64,000 nucleotides of DNA from Hujiaoplasma nucleasis (GCF_013745115.1 NZ_CP051151.1:1302001-1366000); one strand, 5' to 3'; shown: positions 29,477 through 37,457, numbered from the stretch's first letter. The notes: generated by a model from the letters alone, not told the origin. Numbers and translations: made by a program.

Positions 29477-30686
29477 AATATTATTACTTACATTTACTTT
29501 ATTAACATCTATTGCTTTATTCAAGATTCAAGACAATAGTATTTCTGCGGAAGATACAAGTTTTACGGTTACTTTTGTTGACTATGATGGTAGAGTGATA
29601 AAAACAATTGAATGTGAAAGCGCACCTTGTGAAATTATTCCTCCAGCAAAACCTGATGAAAAGGAAAATACTAAATTTTTAAGATGGTCTGTATTTGAAG
29701 AAGACTTTGATGATATTAATGAAGATACAACCATTAAAGCTATTTATAGTTTGGATAATAGAGTTTTATCAGTCGGTGGATTCACCATCGTTTTTTACTC
29801 TTTCTTTATTGTCATAGGCATTATTGTTGGTTTAACCCTAGGTCTTAGAGAAATGCCTCGTATAGGCATGGAAAAAGATGATCTCATGGATGGATTTTTA
29901 TGGATTGTTCCTTTAGCGATATTAGGCGCTAGATTGTGGTATGTAATCTTTGAATGGGATAATTTTGTTTATGGTAGTTTTGGACCATCCTTATTAAGGA
30001 TATTAGGTTTTAGGTCAGGAGAGTTTTCTTTTGCTGATTTCGGTTTAGAAGGCTTAGCCATTCATGGAGCTTTTGTGACTGCGGTTATATTGGCTTATTT
30101 CTATACCAGAAAGAAGAAGTTAGATATTTGGAAATTATTAGATGTTGTCGCTGTTGGTTTTATTATTGCACAAGCATTTGGACGCTGGGGTAATTTCTTT
30201 AATCAAGAAGCCCATGGTGGCTTGGTTGGCGGCATGAATGATGGTGTTGCTAATTTATCACTTAAAGAACAGTATGAATTTTTAAGACATACTTTACATA
30301 TACCTGAGTTTATTGTTAATAATATGTTTATGACTAGCGGTAAATTTATTGATGATGTGGGATTCCATCATCCTACTTTCTTCTATGAATCAATGTTAAA
30401 TTTATTAGGTTTTTCAATTATGATGATTTTAAGAAGAGTTAAGAAGGTTCATTTTGGAGAAATCTTTGCCTTTTATTTAATTTGGTATGGTGGTGTTAGA
30501 ATTTTTATCGAAACCATGAGAACAGATCCATTAACATTTGAAATTTTTGGTTTAAGTTTAAAATCAGCCATCGTTACTTCAGTCTTAATGATTTTAGCAG
30601 GTATTGCAGTTTCAGTATACGTTAGAATGAGAAGAAAGGATGAAACTTACGCTAATAGTAAGCATACCTTTAATTTTAAAAAATGA
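29460..30686 (+). CDS. lgt: prolipoprotein diacylglyceryl transferase with N-terminal InlB-type repeat
   Basis: Lgt attaches diacylglycerol to the lipobox cysteine of prolipoproteins. The Lgt core starts near residue 103, with LEGLAIHGAF (H202), the GRWGNFFNQEAHGG signature (241-254) and HPTFFYES; about seven membrane helices. At 408 residues it is roughly 100 longer than usual because of an N-terminal signal/anchor helix (1-25) and a domain at 35-97 matching the InlB B-repeat pattern (VTFVDYDG...P.KP...FLRW...INEDTTIKAIY). AGGAG precedes the ATG within hprK. The fused domain should lie outside the membrane. Confidence 0.93.
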   Translation: MKKTIKILLLTFTLLTSIALFKIQDNSISAEDTSFTVTFVDYDGRVIKTIECESAPCEIIPPAKPDEKENTKFLRWSVFEEDFDDINEDTTIKAIYSLDNRVLSVGGFTIVFYSFFIVIGIIVGLTLGLREMPRIGMEKDDLMDGFLWIVPLAILGARLWYVIFEWDNFVYGSFGPSLLRILGFRSGEFSFADFGLEGLAIHGAFVTAVILAYFYTRKKKLDIWKLLDVVAVGFIIAQAFGRWGNFFNQEAHGGLVGGMNDGVANLSLKEQYEFLRHTLHIPEFIVNNMFMTSGKFIDDVGFHHPTFFYESMLNLLGFSIMMILRRVKKVHFGEIFAFYLIWYGGVRIFIETMRTDPLTFEIFGLSLKSAIVTSVLMILAGIAVSVYVRMRRKDETYANSKHTFNFKK

Positions 30687-30707
30687 CATAGAAAGTTTGG
30701 TGAAATC

Positions 30708-31661
30708 ATGTCATTCGCAAAAGAAGTAAAAAACGAATTACAAAGTTTAAAACATTTAGATTGTTGTAATAAAGCAGAATTATCAGCATTATTACATATC
30801 AATGGTTCTATTGAAAAAAACAGTCAAGGCATTAGTATTGTTTTTCAAACAACAAACAATACTGTTGTAAGACGTTTTGTATATTTGTATAAACAAGTAT
30901 ACAATTTGGACTTCTCTTTAATTCAAAAAAAGGTTCATCAGTTTAAATCAAAAGAATTATTTATAGTAAAACTAAATGAATCTGTTAATTCAATCATGAA
31001 TGACTTATCATTAATTAATAAAGAAGCAATTTTCTTTACTGATGTAGATGATTCTTTAATATCAAAAGAATGTTGTAAGAGAGCTTATTTAAGAGGGGCG
31101 TTTCTTGCGACAGGGTCGATTAATTCTCCTAATACAAGCAGGTATCATTTAGAGATTCAGTCTTATTCAGAAACACACGCTTTAATCATTAAAGAAATAG
31201 CTGATGAATTTTATTTGAATGCTAAAGTGGCTAAAAATAAGAGAGGTTATATAACTTATTTAAAAGAAGCAGAAAAAATAGCTGACTTTTTAAGAGTGAT
31301 TGGCGCAAATAATTCTTTGTTTGTTTTTGAAGATACTAGAATTAAAAGAGATTTTAAGAATTCCATTAATCGTGTCATTAACTGTGATATCGCAAATGAA
31401 AAAAAAGCGATGGATGCGGCCAATGAACAGTTAAAGCAAATAGAATATGTTGAAAAACATGCAGAGAAGAAATTATCTAAATCAATGAAAGAAGCTATTT
31501 TCTTAAGAAAGAAATACCCAGAATCTTCTTTATTAGAATTAAGTTATGCTTCTTTAGAACACTTTGATAAACAAATTTCTAAATCAGCATTAAACCACAG
31601 ATTTAGATCGATTAAAGACTTAGCCAATAAAATTAAAATTTCAGAGGCTTATCATGATTAA
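30708..31661 (+). CDS. whiA: DNA-binding protein WhiA
   Basis: WhiA homologue, 317 residues: an N-terminal LAGLIDADG-like domain (CCNKAELSALLHINGSI, CKRAYLRGAFLATGSI) and a C-terminal helix-turn-helix (about 235-315, LLELSYASLEHFDKQISKSALNHRF). In Gram-positive bacteria it influences cell division and chromosome segregation. Overlaps acpS by 8 bases. Confidence 0.95.
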   Translation: MSFAKEVKNELQSLKHLDCCNKAELSALLHINGSIEKNSQGISIVFQTTNNTVVRRFVYLYKQVYNLDFSLIQKKVHQFKSKELFIVKLNESVNSIMNDLSLINKEAIFFTDVDDSLISKECCKRAYLRGAFLATGSINSPNTSRYHLEIQSYSETHALIIKEIADEFYLNAKVAKNKRGYITYLKEAEKIADFLRVIGANNSLFVFEDTRIKRDFKNSINRVINCDIANEKKAMDAANEQLKQIEYVEKHAEKKLSKSMKEAIFLRKKYPESSLLELSYASLEHFDKQISKSALNHRFRSIKDLANKIKISEAYHD

Positions 31662-32001
31662 AGGTATAGGTATAGATATTTGTCAAATAAGTAGAATGTC
31701 TTTAGATTTATATAAAAAAATATTAACTCATGAAGAAATATTGCTTTATAACGACTTAAAACACGAACAAAGAAAAAAAGAATTTTTAGCTGGAAGATTT
31801 TCTGCCAAAGAAGCAATTTATAAAGCTTTGTCAGCTTTAGAAAAAGACATTTATATGCAAGATATTGTGATCCTATATGATGATAAAAATAAACCTTATG
31901 TATCTAAACCTATCTATAAAGATAAGCATATTTGGATTAGTATATCCCACGAAAAAGAATACGCAATTGCTCAAGCAATTGTAGAGTCTATAGAAAAGTA
32001 A
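31654..32001 (+). CDS. acpS: holo-[acyl-carrier-protein] synthase
   Basis: Transfers 4'-phosphopantetheine from CoA to acyl carrier protein. 115 residues. IKGIGIDICQI (Mg-binding D8) and FLAGRFSAKEAIYKAL with the catalytic E-A region, then ISISHEKEYAIA. Translationally coupled to whiA. Confidence 0.95.
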   Translation: MIKGIGIDICQISRMSLDLYKKILTHEEILLYNDLKHEQRKKEFLAGRFSAKEAIYKALSALEKDIYMQDIVILYDDKNKPYVSKPIYKDKHIWISISHEKEYAIAQAIVESIEK

Positions 32002-32058
32002 ATTAACACTTGAATTATTAGTGTAAATTATGTAAAATTATAATACTGAGGTGATAAA

Positions 32059-32583
32059 ATGGCAACATACACGAAAGGGTACAAAAAGCAAAATTCGCAA
32101 TTAATGTTATTAAAAATTACACTAGGAGTTATTGGAGCTGTCGCAATTTTACTATTGGCAGCGTTTATCTATGATAAATCAACTGATTGGAAAGATTACT
32201 CATCATATGATCATTTAGAAACATATGATCAAGTCTTAAGTCAAAATCAAGAAGATTATGTCGTTTATTTTTATTCAACAAATACTACAAGTCAAGATAT
32301 TAAAGAAGACGTATTAAAAGTATTAAATGATTTAAGAAAAGAAGACATGACATATCTTGTTGAATATTCTACTGAAACTTTTAAGCAAAGACCTGTAGAA
32401 GATGATGAAACTGCTTATACAAGACAAAGTTTATTAGATGATTTAGACATTGACTCAATTACAGCACCTATGATTGTTGTTGTAGCAAATGGTGAACTTG
32501 AAGAAGTTATTCTTGGCACAGTCAACATCAATAAATTCTTAATTTCAATTGAAAATGATACTTATGCACCATTTAATGAATAG
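32059..32583 (+). CDS. membrane-anchored thioredoxin-fold protein lacking CxxC
   Basis: 174 residues with one N-terminal membrane anchor (about 20-40) and an outside domain. YVVYFYSTNTTSQDI sits where thioredoxins have strand-CxxC-helix, and TAPMIVVVANGELEEVILG matches the cis-proline strand. No cysteines occur at the active site, so it is not a disulfide reductase; it may be a binding or chaperone-like protein. AGGTGAT site before the ATG; terminator directly after. Fold assignment is by pattern only. Confidence 0.6.
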   Translation: MATYTKGYKKQNSQLMLLKITLGVIGAVAILLLAAFIYDKSTDWKDYSSYDHLETYDQVLSQNQEDYVVYFYSTNTTSQDIKEDVLKVLNDLRKEDMTYLVEYSTETFKQRPVEDDETAYTRQSLLDDLDIDSITAPMIVVVANGELEEVILGTVNINKFLISIENDTYAPFNE

Positions 32584-32608
32584 AGCTAATTAATTAGCTC
32601 TTTTTTTT
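32583..32608 (+). terminator. Rho-independent terminator
   Basis: 18-bp palindrome GAGCTAATTAATTAGCTC followed by eight T; it starts at the last base of the preceding stop codon. Confidence 0.85.
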
Positions 32609-32659
32609 AACAAAACCTCTAAAATATGTTAAAATATTAAGGTAGAAAGTAGGTATTAT

Positions 32660-34840
32660 ATGGAATATATAAATGATAAATTGATTGCTGAAGTTGCCAA
32701 AAATCAAAATATATCAGTCTCGCAAGTGAAAACTGTATTGGCCTTGTTGGAAGAAGGAAATACAGTTCCTTTTATTGCTAGATATCGAAAAGAAAAGACA
32801 GGTTCTTTAGACGAAGAAGAAATAAGAGCCATTCAAAAAGAATATGAGTATAGTAAAAATTTGCAAGATCGTAAAGAAGATATTATTAGATTAATTGATG
32901 AAAAAGGAATGTTAACTGAAGAACTAAGGTCTAATATTTTAGCTGCAGATAAATTGGTTGATGTTGAAGATATTTATAGACCTTTTAAAGAAAAGAAGAA
33001 AACCAAAGCTACCGAAGCTATAAAAAAGGGCTTAGAACCTTTAGCGGACTTGATGTTAACTTTCCCTAAAGAAGGTGATTTAGATCAGATAGCCAAGGCT
33101 TACTTAAATGAAGAAGTATTAACTGTAGAAGAAGCATATGAGGGAGCTAAGCATATTATTGCTGAAAAAGTATCTGATAATGCTGATTACCGTAAATGGA
33201 TTAGAGAATATACATATAAGAATGGTTTTATTGCATCTTCTGTTAAGAAAAATGCTGAAGATGAATATCAAACCTATCAAATCTACTATGATTATGAAGA
33301 AAAACTTAGTCAAGTTAAGTTGCATAGAATATTGGCTATTAACCGAGCTGAGAAAGAAAAAGTGATTAGCTGCAAGATTAATATTGATACAGAAGACATT
33401 TTTAGATATTTAAACTCCCAAGTAATTCAAGGTAGATTATCTATTTTTAATGAAATGATTGATGAAGCCATTGTTGATGGTTATAAGAGATTAATTAGTG
33501 GTTCAATTGAAAGGGAAATTAGATCTGATTTATCTGAAAAAGCAGAAGACCAAGCCATTCATTTGTTCTCAGAGAATTTAAGATCCTTACTCCTACAACC
33601 CCCTTTAAAAGGCCAAATGGTTTTAGGGGTTGACCCTGCTTTTAGGACAGGATGTAAAATGGCTATCATCGACAAATTTGGTAAATACTTAACCAAAGAT
33701 GTCATTTATCCTCATGAAGCTTATCCAGGGGCTAAGGTTCATCCTCAACAGTTAAATGAAGCAAGAAAAAAAGTCATAGATTTATTGAAAAAATATCCTG
33801 TGAATATCATTGCAATTGGAAATGGAACAGCGTCTAGAGAAACAGAGAAATTTATCGTTGACTTGTTAAAAGAAAATCAATTGAGTATTAAATATGTTAT
33901 TGTTGACGAAGCAGGGGCTTCTGTTTATTCTGCGAGTCCTTTAGCTAGAGATGAGTTTCCTGATTTTCAAGTTGAAGAAAGATCAGCTGTGAGTATAGCA
34001 AGAAGAATTCAAGATCCTCTTTCAGAACTTGTAAAAATTGACCCTAAATCCATTGGTGTAGGGCAATATCAACATGATGTTACACAAAATAAGCTAAATG
34101 ATTCCTTAACTTTTGTTGTGAGTACAGCCGTTAATCAAGTAGGGGTTAATGTAAATACAGCCAGTCAATCTTTATTACAGTTTGTGTCAGGCTTATCAGA
34201 GAAAGTTGCTAAAAACATTGTGGCTTTTAGAGAAGAAAATGGGCCATTCACTGATCGTAAGAAAATTAAGAAAGTTAAGAATGTTGGAGAAAAAACTTTT
34301 GAACAAGCTATTGGTTTCTTAAGAATTTTTAATTCTAAGAATCCTTTAGATAAAACACCAATTCATCCAGAGTCATATGATTTGGCTAATGATATTCTTG
34401 ATTATTTAGCTTTAGAAGCTAAAGATATAGGTTCTAAAGAGATGAAAGAGGCTGTTGATAAAGTTAGTGTCAAAGAATTGGCCACTAAATTTAAACAACA
34501 TGAGATATTGATTCAAGATATTTTAGAAGCTTTTGCTTCTCCAACTAGAGATATTAGAGATGACTATCCACAACCTTTATTAAAAAGCGATTTATTATCC
34601 TTAGAAGATTTAAGACCTGGTATGGAAATGCAAGGAACAGTAAGAAACGTTGTTGATTTTGGCGCATTTGTGGATGTGGGAATTAAAGAAGCTGGATTAG
34701 TTCATATATCTAAATTAAGCAAAAACTTTGTAAATCATCCGCTTGATGTGGTGAGTGTTGGTAATATAGTCAAAGTATGGGTTTTATCAGTTGATGTTAA
34801 TCGAAAAAGATTGCAATTATCAATGATCAAACCAGATTAG
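32660..34840 (+). CDS. tex: Tex-family RNA-binding transcription accessory protein
   Basis: 726 residues with the Tex architecture: N-terminal helical domain (PFIARYRKEKTGSLDEEEIR), YqgF RNase H-like domain starting at GVDPAFRTGCKMAIID, helix-hairpin-helix motifs (NVNTASQSLLQFVSGL, KIKKVKNVGEKTFEQAIGF) and a C-terminal S1 domain (PGMEMQGTVRNVVDFGAFVDVG). It binds nucleic acids and affects transcription or ribosome function. Own RBS; no clear terminator after it. Confidence 0.95.
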   Translation: MEYINDKLIAEVAKNQNISVSQVKTVLALLEEGNTVPFIARYRKEKTGSLDEEEIRAIQKEYEYSKNLQDRKEDIIRLIDEKGMLTEELRSNILAADKLVDVEDIYRPFKEKKKTKATEAIKKGLEPLADLMLTFPKEGDLDQIAKAYLNEEVLTVEEAYEGAKHIIAEKVSDNADYRKWIREYTYKNGFIASSVKKNAEDEYQTYQIYYDYEEKLSQVKLHRILAINRAEKEKVISCKINIDTEDIFRYLNSQVIQGRLSIFNEMIDEAIVDGYKRLISGSIEREIRSDLSEKAEDQAIHLFSENLRSLLLQPPLKGQMVLGVDPAFRTGCKMAIIDKFGKYLTKDVIYPHEAYPGAKVHPQQLNEARKKVIDLLKKYPVNIIAIGNGTASRETEKFIVDLLKENQLSIKYVIVDEAGASVYSASPLARDEFPDFQVEERSAVSIARRIQDPLSELVKIDPKSIGVGQYQHDVTQNKLNDSLTFVVSTAVNQVGVNVNTASQSLLQFVSGLSEKVAKNIVAFREENGPFTDRKKIKKVKNVGEKTFEQAIGFLRIFNSKNPLDKTPIHPESYDLANDILDYLALEAKDIGSKEMKEAVDKVSVKELATKFKQHEILIQDILEAFASPTRDIRDDYPQPLLKSDLLSLEDLRPGMEMQGTVRNVVDFGAFVDVGIKEAGLVHISKLSKNFVNHPLDVVSVGNIVKVWVLSVDVNRKRLQLSMIKPD

Positions 34841-34848
34841 TTATTTGA

Positions 34849-34876
34849 TTGATTTTAATAAAATATATTATATAAT
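34849..34876 (+). promoter_or_regulatory. promoter
   Basis: TTGATT (34849-34854), 16-bp spacer, TATAAT (34871-34876), 36 bases before the ATG at 34913. Confidence 0.6.
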
Positions 34877-34912
34877 ATGATTAGAAGCAATATAAACTAA
34901 AGGAGGTTTATT

Positions 34913-35611
34913 ATGGCTAAAGCAAAATATGGTTATGGTTGGTTAATCAAATGGATTGTGGCCGCTATTTTATTAGGTGTTGGTATTTTTATGGCCTTAT
35001 CTGATGATGTGGTATATACAGTCACAGGTATTACAATTGCTATATATTCTTTATTTAGGGTTTACCCTTTGTTAAAATCATTGGATAAAGAAGTATTAAG
35101 AACTATTAATTTAATTGAAATTCTTATTGGCGTTGTTTTAGGTGGTGTTATGATTTACGCTGGTGTTAAGGGTGTCAAGACAGACCAAGCAGAAACATGG
35201 TCTAAATTATTTAGATGGTTCTTAGCATTTTTCTTCTATTTAAGAGGAATTATATTCTTTGTTTCTACTACATTTTTTGATGAAAAAACGGAAGTCCCAA
35301 AATTCATCTTCCATATCATTGCTATTTCATTAGGGGCAGCCTTAGTCTTGTGGGATAACTTTGATGCTGGAACTTTAGGTTGGTTGTTCTTGTTTGTATC
35401 TATCGCTAGTGCAGCTTATTTAGCTTATGATGGATATGGTGGTTATGGACAATACCGTAAATTCTCTAAATCTTTAAATACAAAGAAAGAAAAAGAAGCT
35501 CAAGTTAAATACGAAAAAGATCTTCCAAAAGAAGAAATACAAAAAGAAAAAGACCTTCCTAATCAACATCAAGAGGAAGAAGAAAAACAAGAAGAGACTT
35601 ACATTAGTTAA
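34913..35611 (+). CDS. hypothetical membrane protein with acidic/basic tail
   Basis: 232 residues. Six membrane helices between about residues 9 and 167 (LIKWIVAAILLGVGIFMAL first), then YDGYGGYGQYRKF and a 50-residue tail rich in K, E and Q with a repeated K-DLP motif (YEKDLPKEE, KEKDLPNQH). AAGGAGG site. I know no matching family with certainty; the HdeD/DUF308-like layout of paired short helices is a weak resemblance. Confidence 0.65.
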   Translation: MAKAKYGYGWLIKWIVAAILLGVGIFMALSDDVVYTVTGITIAIYSLFRVYPLLKSLDKEVLRTINLIEILIGVVLGGVMIYAGVKGVKTDQAETWSKLFRWFLAFFFYLRGIIFFVSTTFFDEKTEVPKFIFHIIAISLGAALVLWDNFDAGTLGWLFLFVSIASAAYLAYDGYGGYGQYRKFSKSLNTKKEKEAQVKYEKDLPKEEIQKEKDLPNQHQEEEEKQEETYIS

Positions 35612-35620
35612 GAAAAAGAG

Positions 35621-35652
35621 TTGACAGTTGGTCAAAAATCTAGTAATATAAT
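35621..35652 (+). promoter_or_regulatory. tRNA-Ser promoter
   Basis: Consensus TTGACA (35621-35626). The -10 is either TAATAT at 35644-35649 (17-bp spacer) or TATAAT at 35647-35652 (20 bp). Confidence 0.65.
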
Positions 35653-35668
35653 ATGGCTGACTGTTATT

Positions 35669-35759
35669 GGAGTAATACTCAAGAGGCTGAAGAGGCGCCC
35701 CTGCTAAGGGTGTAGGTCGGGTAACCGGCGCGAGAGTTCGAATCTCTCTTACTCCGCCA
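35669..35759 (+). tRNA. tRNA-Ser (anticodon GCU)
   Basis: 91 bases including an encoded CCA. Acceptor stem GGAGTAA (35669-35675) pairs with TTACTCC (35749-35755), discriminator G. Anticodon stem 35696-35700 with 35708-35712, loop CTGCTAA with GCT at 35703-35705. A long class II variable arm follows (GGTCGGGTAACCGGC region), and the T arm has GTTCGAATC. It decodes AGU/AGC. As the codons start with A it is a t6A substrate of the tsaBDE products. Confidence 0.96.
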
Positions 35760-35770
35760 TATAAATATTA

Positions 35771-35796
35771 AGCAATCCTTAAGGGTTGCTTTTTTT
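35771..35796 (+). terminator. terminator after tRNA-Ser
   Basis: 8-bp stem AGCAATCC/GGGTTGCT with one G-T pair, TTAA loop, seven-T run. Confidence 0.85.
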
Positions 35797-35816
35797 ATTA
35801 TTTTTAAAAAATATAT

Positions 35817-35844
35817 TTGACATTAAGAAAATCATATGTAATAT
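35817..35844 (+). promoter_or_regulatory. promoter of the TetR-flavodoxin unit
   Basis: TTGACA (35817-35822), 16-bp spacer, TAATAT (35839-35844). The transcription start would fall within the direct repeats just downstream. Confidence 0.65.
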
Positions 35845-35876
35845 TAACAGTGTTCATATAATTAACAGTGTTCATA
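35843..35876 (+). repeat. tandem operator-like direct repeat
   Basis: Two identical 16-mers, ATTAACAGTGTTCATA, at 35843-35858 and 35861-35876, 18 bp apart. Each holds an AACA-G-TGTT dyad. They overlap the -10/start region directly ahead of the tetR Shine-Dalgarno, so they are a likely binding site for the regulator encoded next. Confidence 0.7.
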
Positions 35877-35910
35877 GGAGGTAAAAAAAACGACAATAAA
35901 AAATGAAAGA

Positions 35911-36465
35911 ATGAAACAAATTTTTATTGATTCTGCCAAGACTATCATTAAAGAAAAGGGTTTAAAATTTGTATCTGCTAGAGAAATTTCTAAAATATCT
36001 GGTTATAGTTACACAACATTGTATAATTACTTTGAAAACATCGATTCATTGTTAACTTATGTTGCTGTAGACTATTTAGAAGAATCTTACCAAGAAATGC
36101 TTCAAGCGCTTAAGGGAACAAATGATATTAAGAAAAAGATTATTGTAGCATCTAAAACTTATTTTTCATTCATGTATAATCATCCCTCTATTTTTAAAAT
36201 AGTTTTTATTAATGATTTTGGAGTAGAAGTTGAAAGTATGTCCTATAAGCTTATACCTAAAGTAACTATATTGTTAAGAGAGTTACTAAAGGATTTAAAG
36301 GATAGGCAAATCACTTTAGATAGAGATATATTATTTGAATTGATTTCAAGTTCAATCCACTCAAAATTAATGTTCGCTATTTTCAAAAGAAGTCCTATAA
36401 AATATGACGATTTACTAATGATGATTGAAAAAGAATTGAATATATTAATAGGTGATATCAAATGA
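35911..36465 (+). CDS. TetR-family transcriptional regulator
   Basis: 184 residues from ATG 35911. N-terminal TetR helix-turn-helix (AKTIIKEKGLKFVSAREISKISGYSYTTLYNYFENIDSLL), then a helical ligand-binding domain with no recognisable ligand. The strong AGGAGG (35877-35882) lies 28 bases before this ATG, far too distant. In frame, an ACG at 35890 sits at ideal spacing and would add TTIKNER, the usual kind of TetR N terminus, so the original start may have been ATG at 35890. It heads a three-gene unit and probably represses itself through the tandem repeats. Confidence 0.87.
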   Translation: MKQIFIDSAKTIIKEKGLKFVSAREISKISGYSYTTLYNYFENIDSLLTYVAVDYLEESYQEMLQALKGTNDIKKKIIVASKTYFSFMYNHPSIFKIVFINDFGVEVESMSYKLIPKVTILLRELLKDLKDRQITLDRDILFELISSSIHSKLMFAIFKRSPIKYDDLLMMIEKELNILIGDIK

Positions 36466-36476
36466 AATAGAGAATA

Positions 36477-36851
36477 ATGATTTTCCTAGGTATTTTTATA
36501 GGTTTTGTATCTATAATAGCATTAACAATGTACATTAAAATCAATCAAAATGCTGATAAGATATTGGATAACGAGATTGAAGAAGTCGATTTAAAAGAAG
36601 TAGAGGATGGTCTATATGAAGGCGAATACTATTCTGAAGGCATAGGTTTAATAGTACATGTAGAAGTAAAAAACCATGAAATTATTAGCATTGAATATGA
36701 AAACCATCAATACGGACAAGGGTACAAAGCAGAAGCTATAAAAGAATCAATTATCCATTCACAATCGGTTTTAGTTGATGATGTGTCTGGAGCGACAATT
36801 TCCAGTCGTTGTATTAAATTAGCGATCATAGATGCGTTGAAGGAGGCATAA
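36477..36851 (+). CDS. membrane-anchored FMN-binding domain protein
   Basis: 124 residues: one N-terminal membrane helix (1-19), then an FMN-binding domain (about 45-122) of the kind found in RnfG/NqrC and exported flavoproteins. The covalent attachment motif is DDVSGATISS, where the Thr of SGAT normally carries FMN via ApbE. The ribosome binding site is weak and the ATG lies 11 bases after the tetR stop. It is followed 3 bases later by a flavodoxin gene, suggesting a small electron-transfer pair. Confidence 0.85.
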   Translation: MIFLGIFIGFVSIIALTMYIKINQNADKILDNEIEEVDLKEVEDGLYEGEYYSEGIGLIVHVEVKNHEIISIEYENHQYGQGYKAEAIKESIIHSQSVLVDDVSGATISSRCIKLAIIDALKEA

Positions 36852-36854
36852 GTT

Positions 36855-37322
36855 ATGAATAAAATATTATTAGTGTATGCAAGCAAAAAAGGGATGACAG
36901 AAACATTGGCTGAACTTATAAAGGAAGATTTAGGTCAAATAGATTTAGTAAATATTAATGAAAAACAAGCAGACCCAAAACTTTATGACAAGATTATTAT
37001 AGGTAGCCCTATATATATAGGAAAGATTCATAAAAAAATTAAAGCATGGATTCAACAGAACCAAGATAGCTTATTATCAAAAACCACTGCTGTGTATTTA
37101 TGCGGTATGAACTTTAACGAAGAAAAACAAGTTATAGAAAATAATTTTACTAAATCAGAGATTAACCATCTCTTCATCAAATACTTAGGTGGGGCATATA
37201 GATTTGATCGTTTGAATTTTTTAGAGAAATTTATGATCAAAAAGATTACTGGAGAAAGTCAATCAAGACAAGAGATTCATCAAGACGTTTTTAAGGAACT
37301 TATTTCTTATATACAAGCTTAA
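36855..37322 (+). CDS. flavodoxin-domain protein (HemG-like)
   Basis: 155 residues. FMN-phosphate loop ASKKGMTETLAE at residues 9-20 (T/S-x-x-G-x-T pattern) and GSPIYIGKIHKKI after strand 3, as in flavodoxin-domain oxidoreductases related to HemG (protoporphyrinogen oxidase/menaquinone-dependent). Given the neighbours it probably passes electrons to the adjacent membrane FMN protein. AAGGAGG site before the ATG; terminator after. Confidence 0.85.
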   Translation: MNKILLVYASKKGMTETLAELIKEDLGQIDLVNINEKQADPKLYDKIIIGSPIYIGKIHKKIKAWIQQNQDSLLSKTTAVYLCGMNFNEEKQVIENNFTKSEINHLFIKYLGGAYRFDRLNFLEKFMIKKITGESQSRQEIHQDVFKELISYIQA

Positions 37323-37343
37323 AGAGGAGATATCCTCTTTTTT
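37321..37343 (+). terminator. terminator after the flavodoxin gene
   Basis: 8-bp stem AAAGAGGA/TCCTCTTT, GATA loop, T-run. Confidence 0.85.
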
Positions 37344-37421
37344 ATTAGATATTTATCTAATTATATCTATTTTTTTGGGCAATACCTAATAAAGTTTAAA
37401 AAAATTAGATAAATATCTAAT
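37344..37421. repeat. paired inverted 19-bp operator-like palindromes
   Basis: ATTAGATATTTATCTAATT (37344-37362) recurs exactly as its reverse complement at 37403-37421. Each copy is itself a near-perfect dyad with 7-bp arms, TTAGATA-nn-TATCTAA. The centres are 60 bp apart and the second copy ends 7 bases before the -35 at 37429. They are probable binding sites for the ArsR-type regulator encoded at 39233-40294. Confidence 0.75.
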
Positions 37422-37428
37422 ATTCTAC

Positions 37429-37457
37429 TTGACATTTGATAGATATCGATTTATAAT
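37429..37457 (+). promoter_or_regulatory. strong promoter of the peptide/MFS/ArsR operon
   Basis: TTGACA (37429-37434), 17-bp spacer, TATAAT (37452-37457), a full consensus match. The spacer contains TAGATATCGAT, which resembles half of the flanking operators. Confidence 0.88.

Noticed and set aside
32001-32030. Terminator after acpS (ACACT/AGTGT dyad)
   Set aside because: Only a 5-bp stem and no T-run; too weak to call.
35843-35876. CRISPR or transposon end
   Set aside because: Only two repeat units with a 2-bp gap, located at a promoter; fits an operator.
37344-37421. Insertion-element terminal inverted repeats
   Set aside because: The repeats are 40 bases apart, with no transposase between, and flank a promoter.
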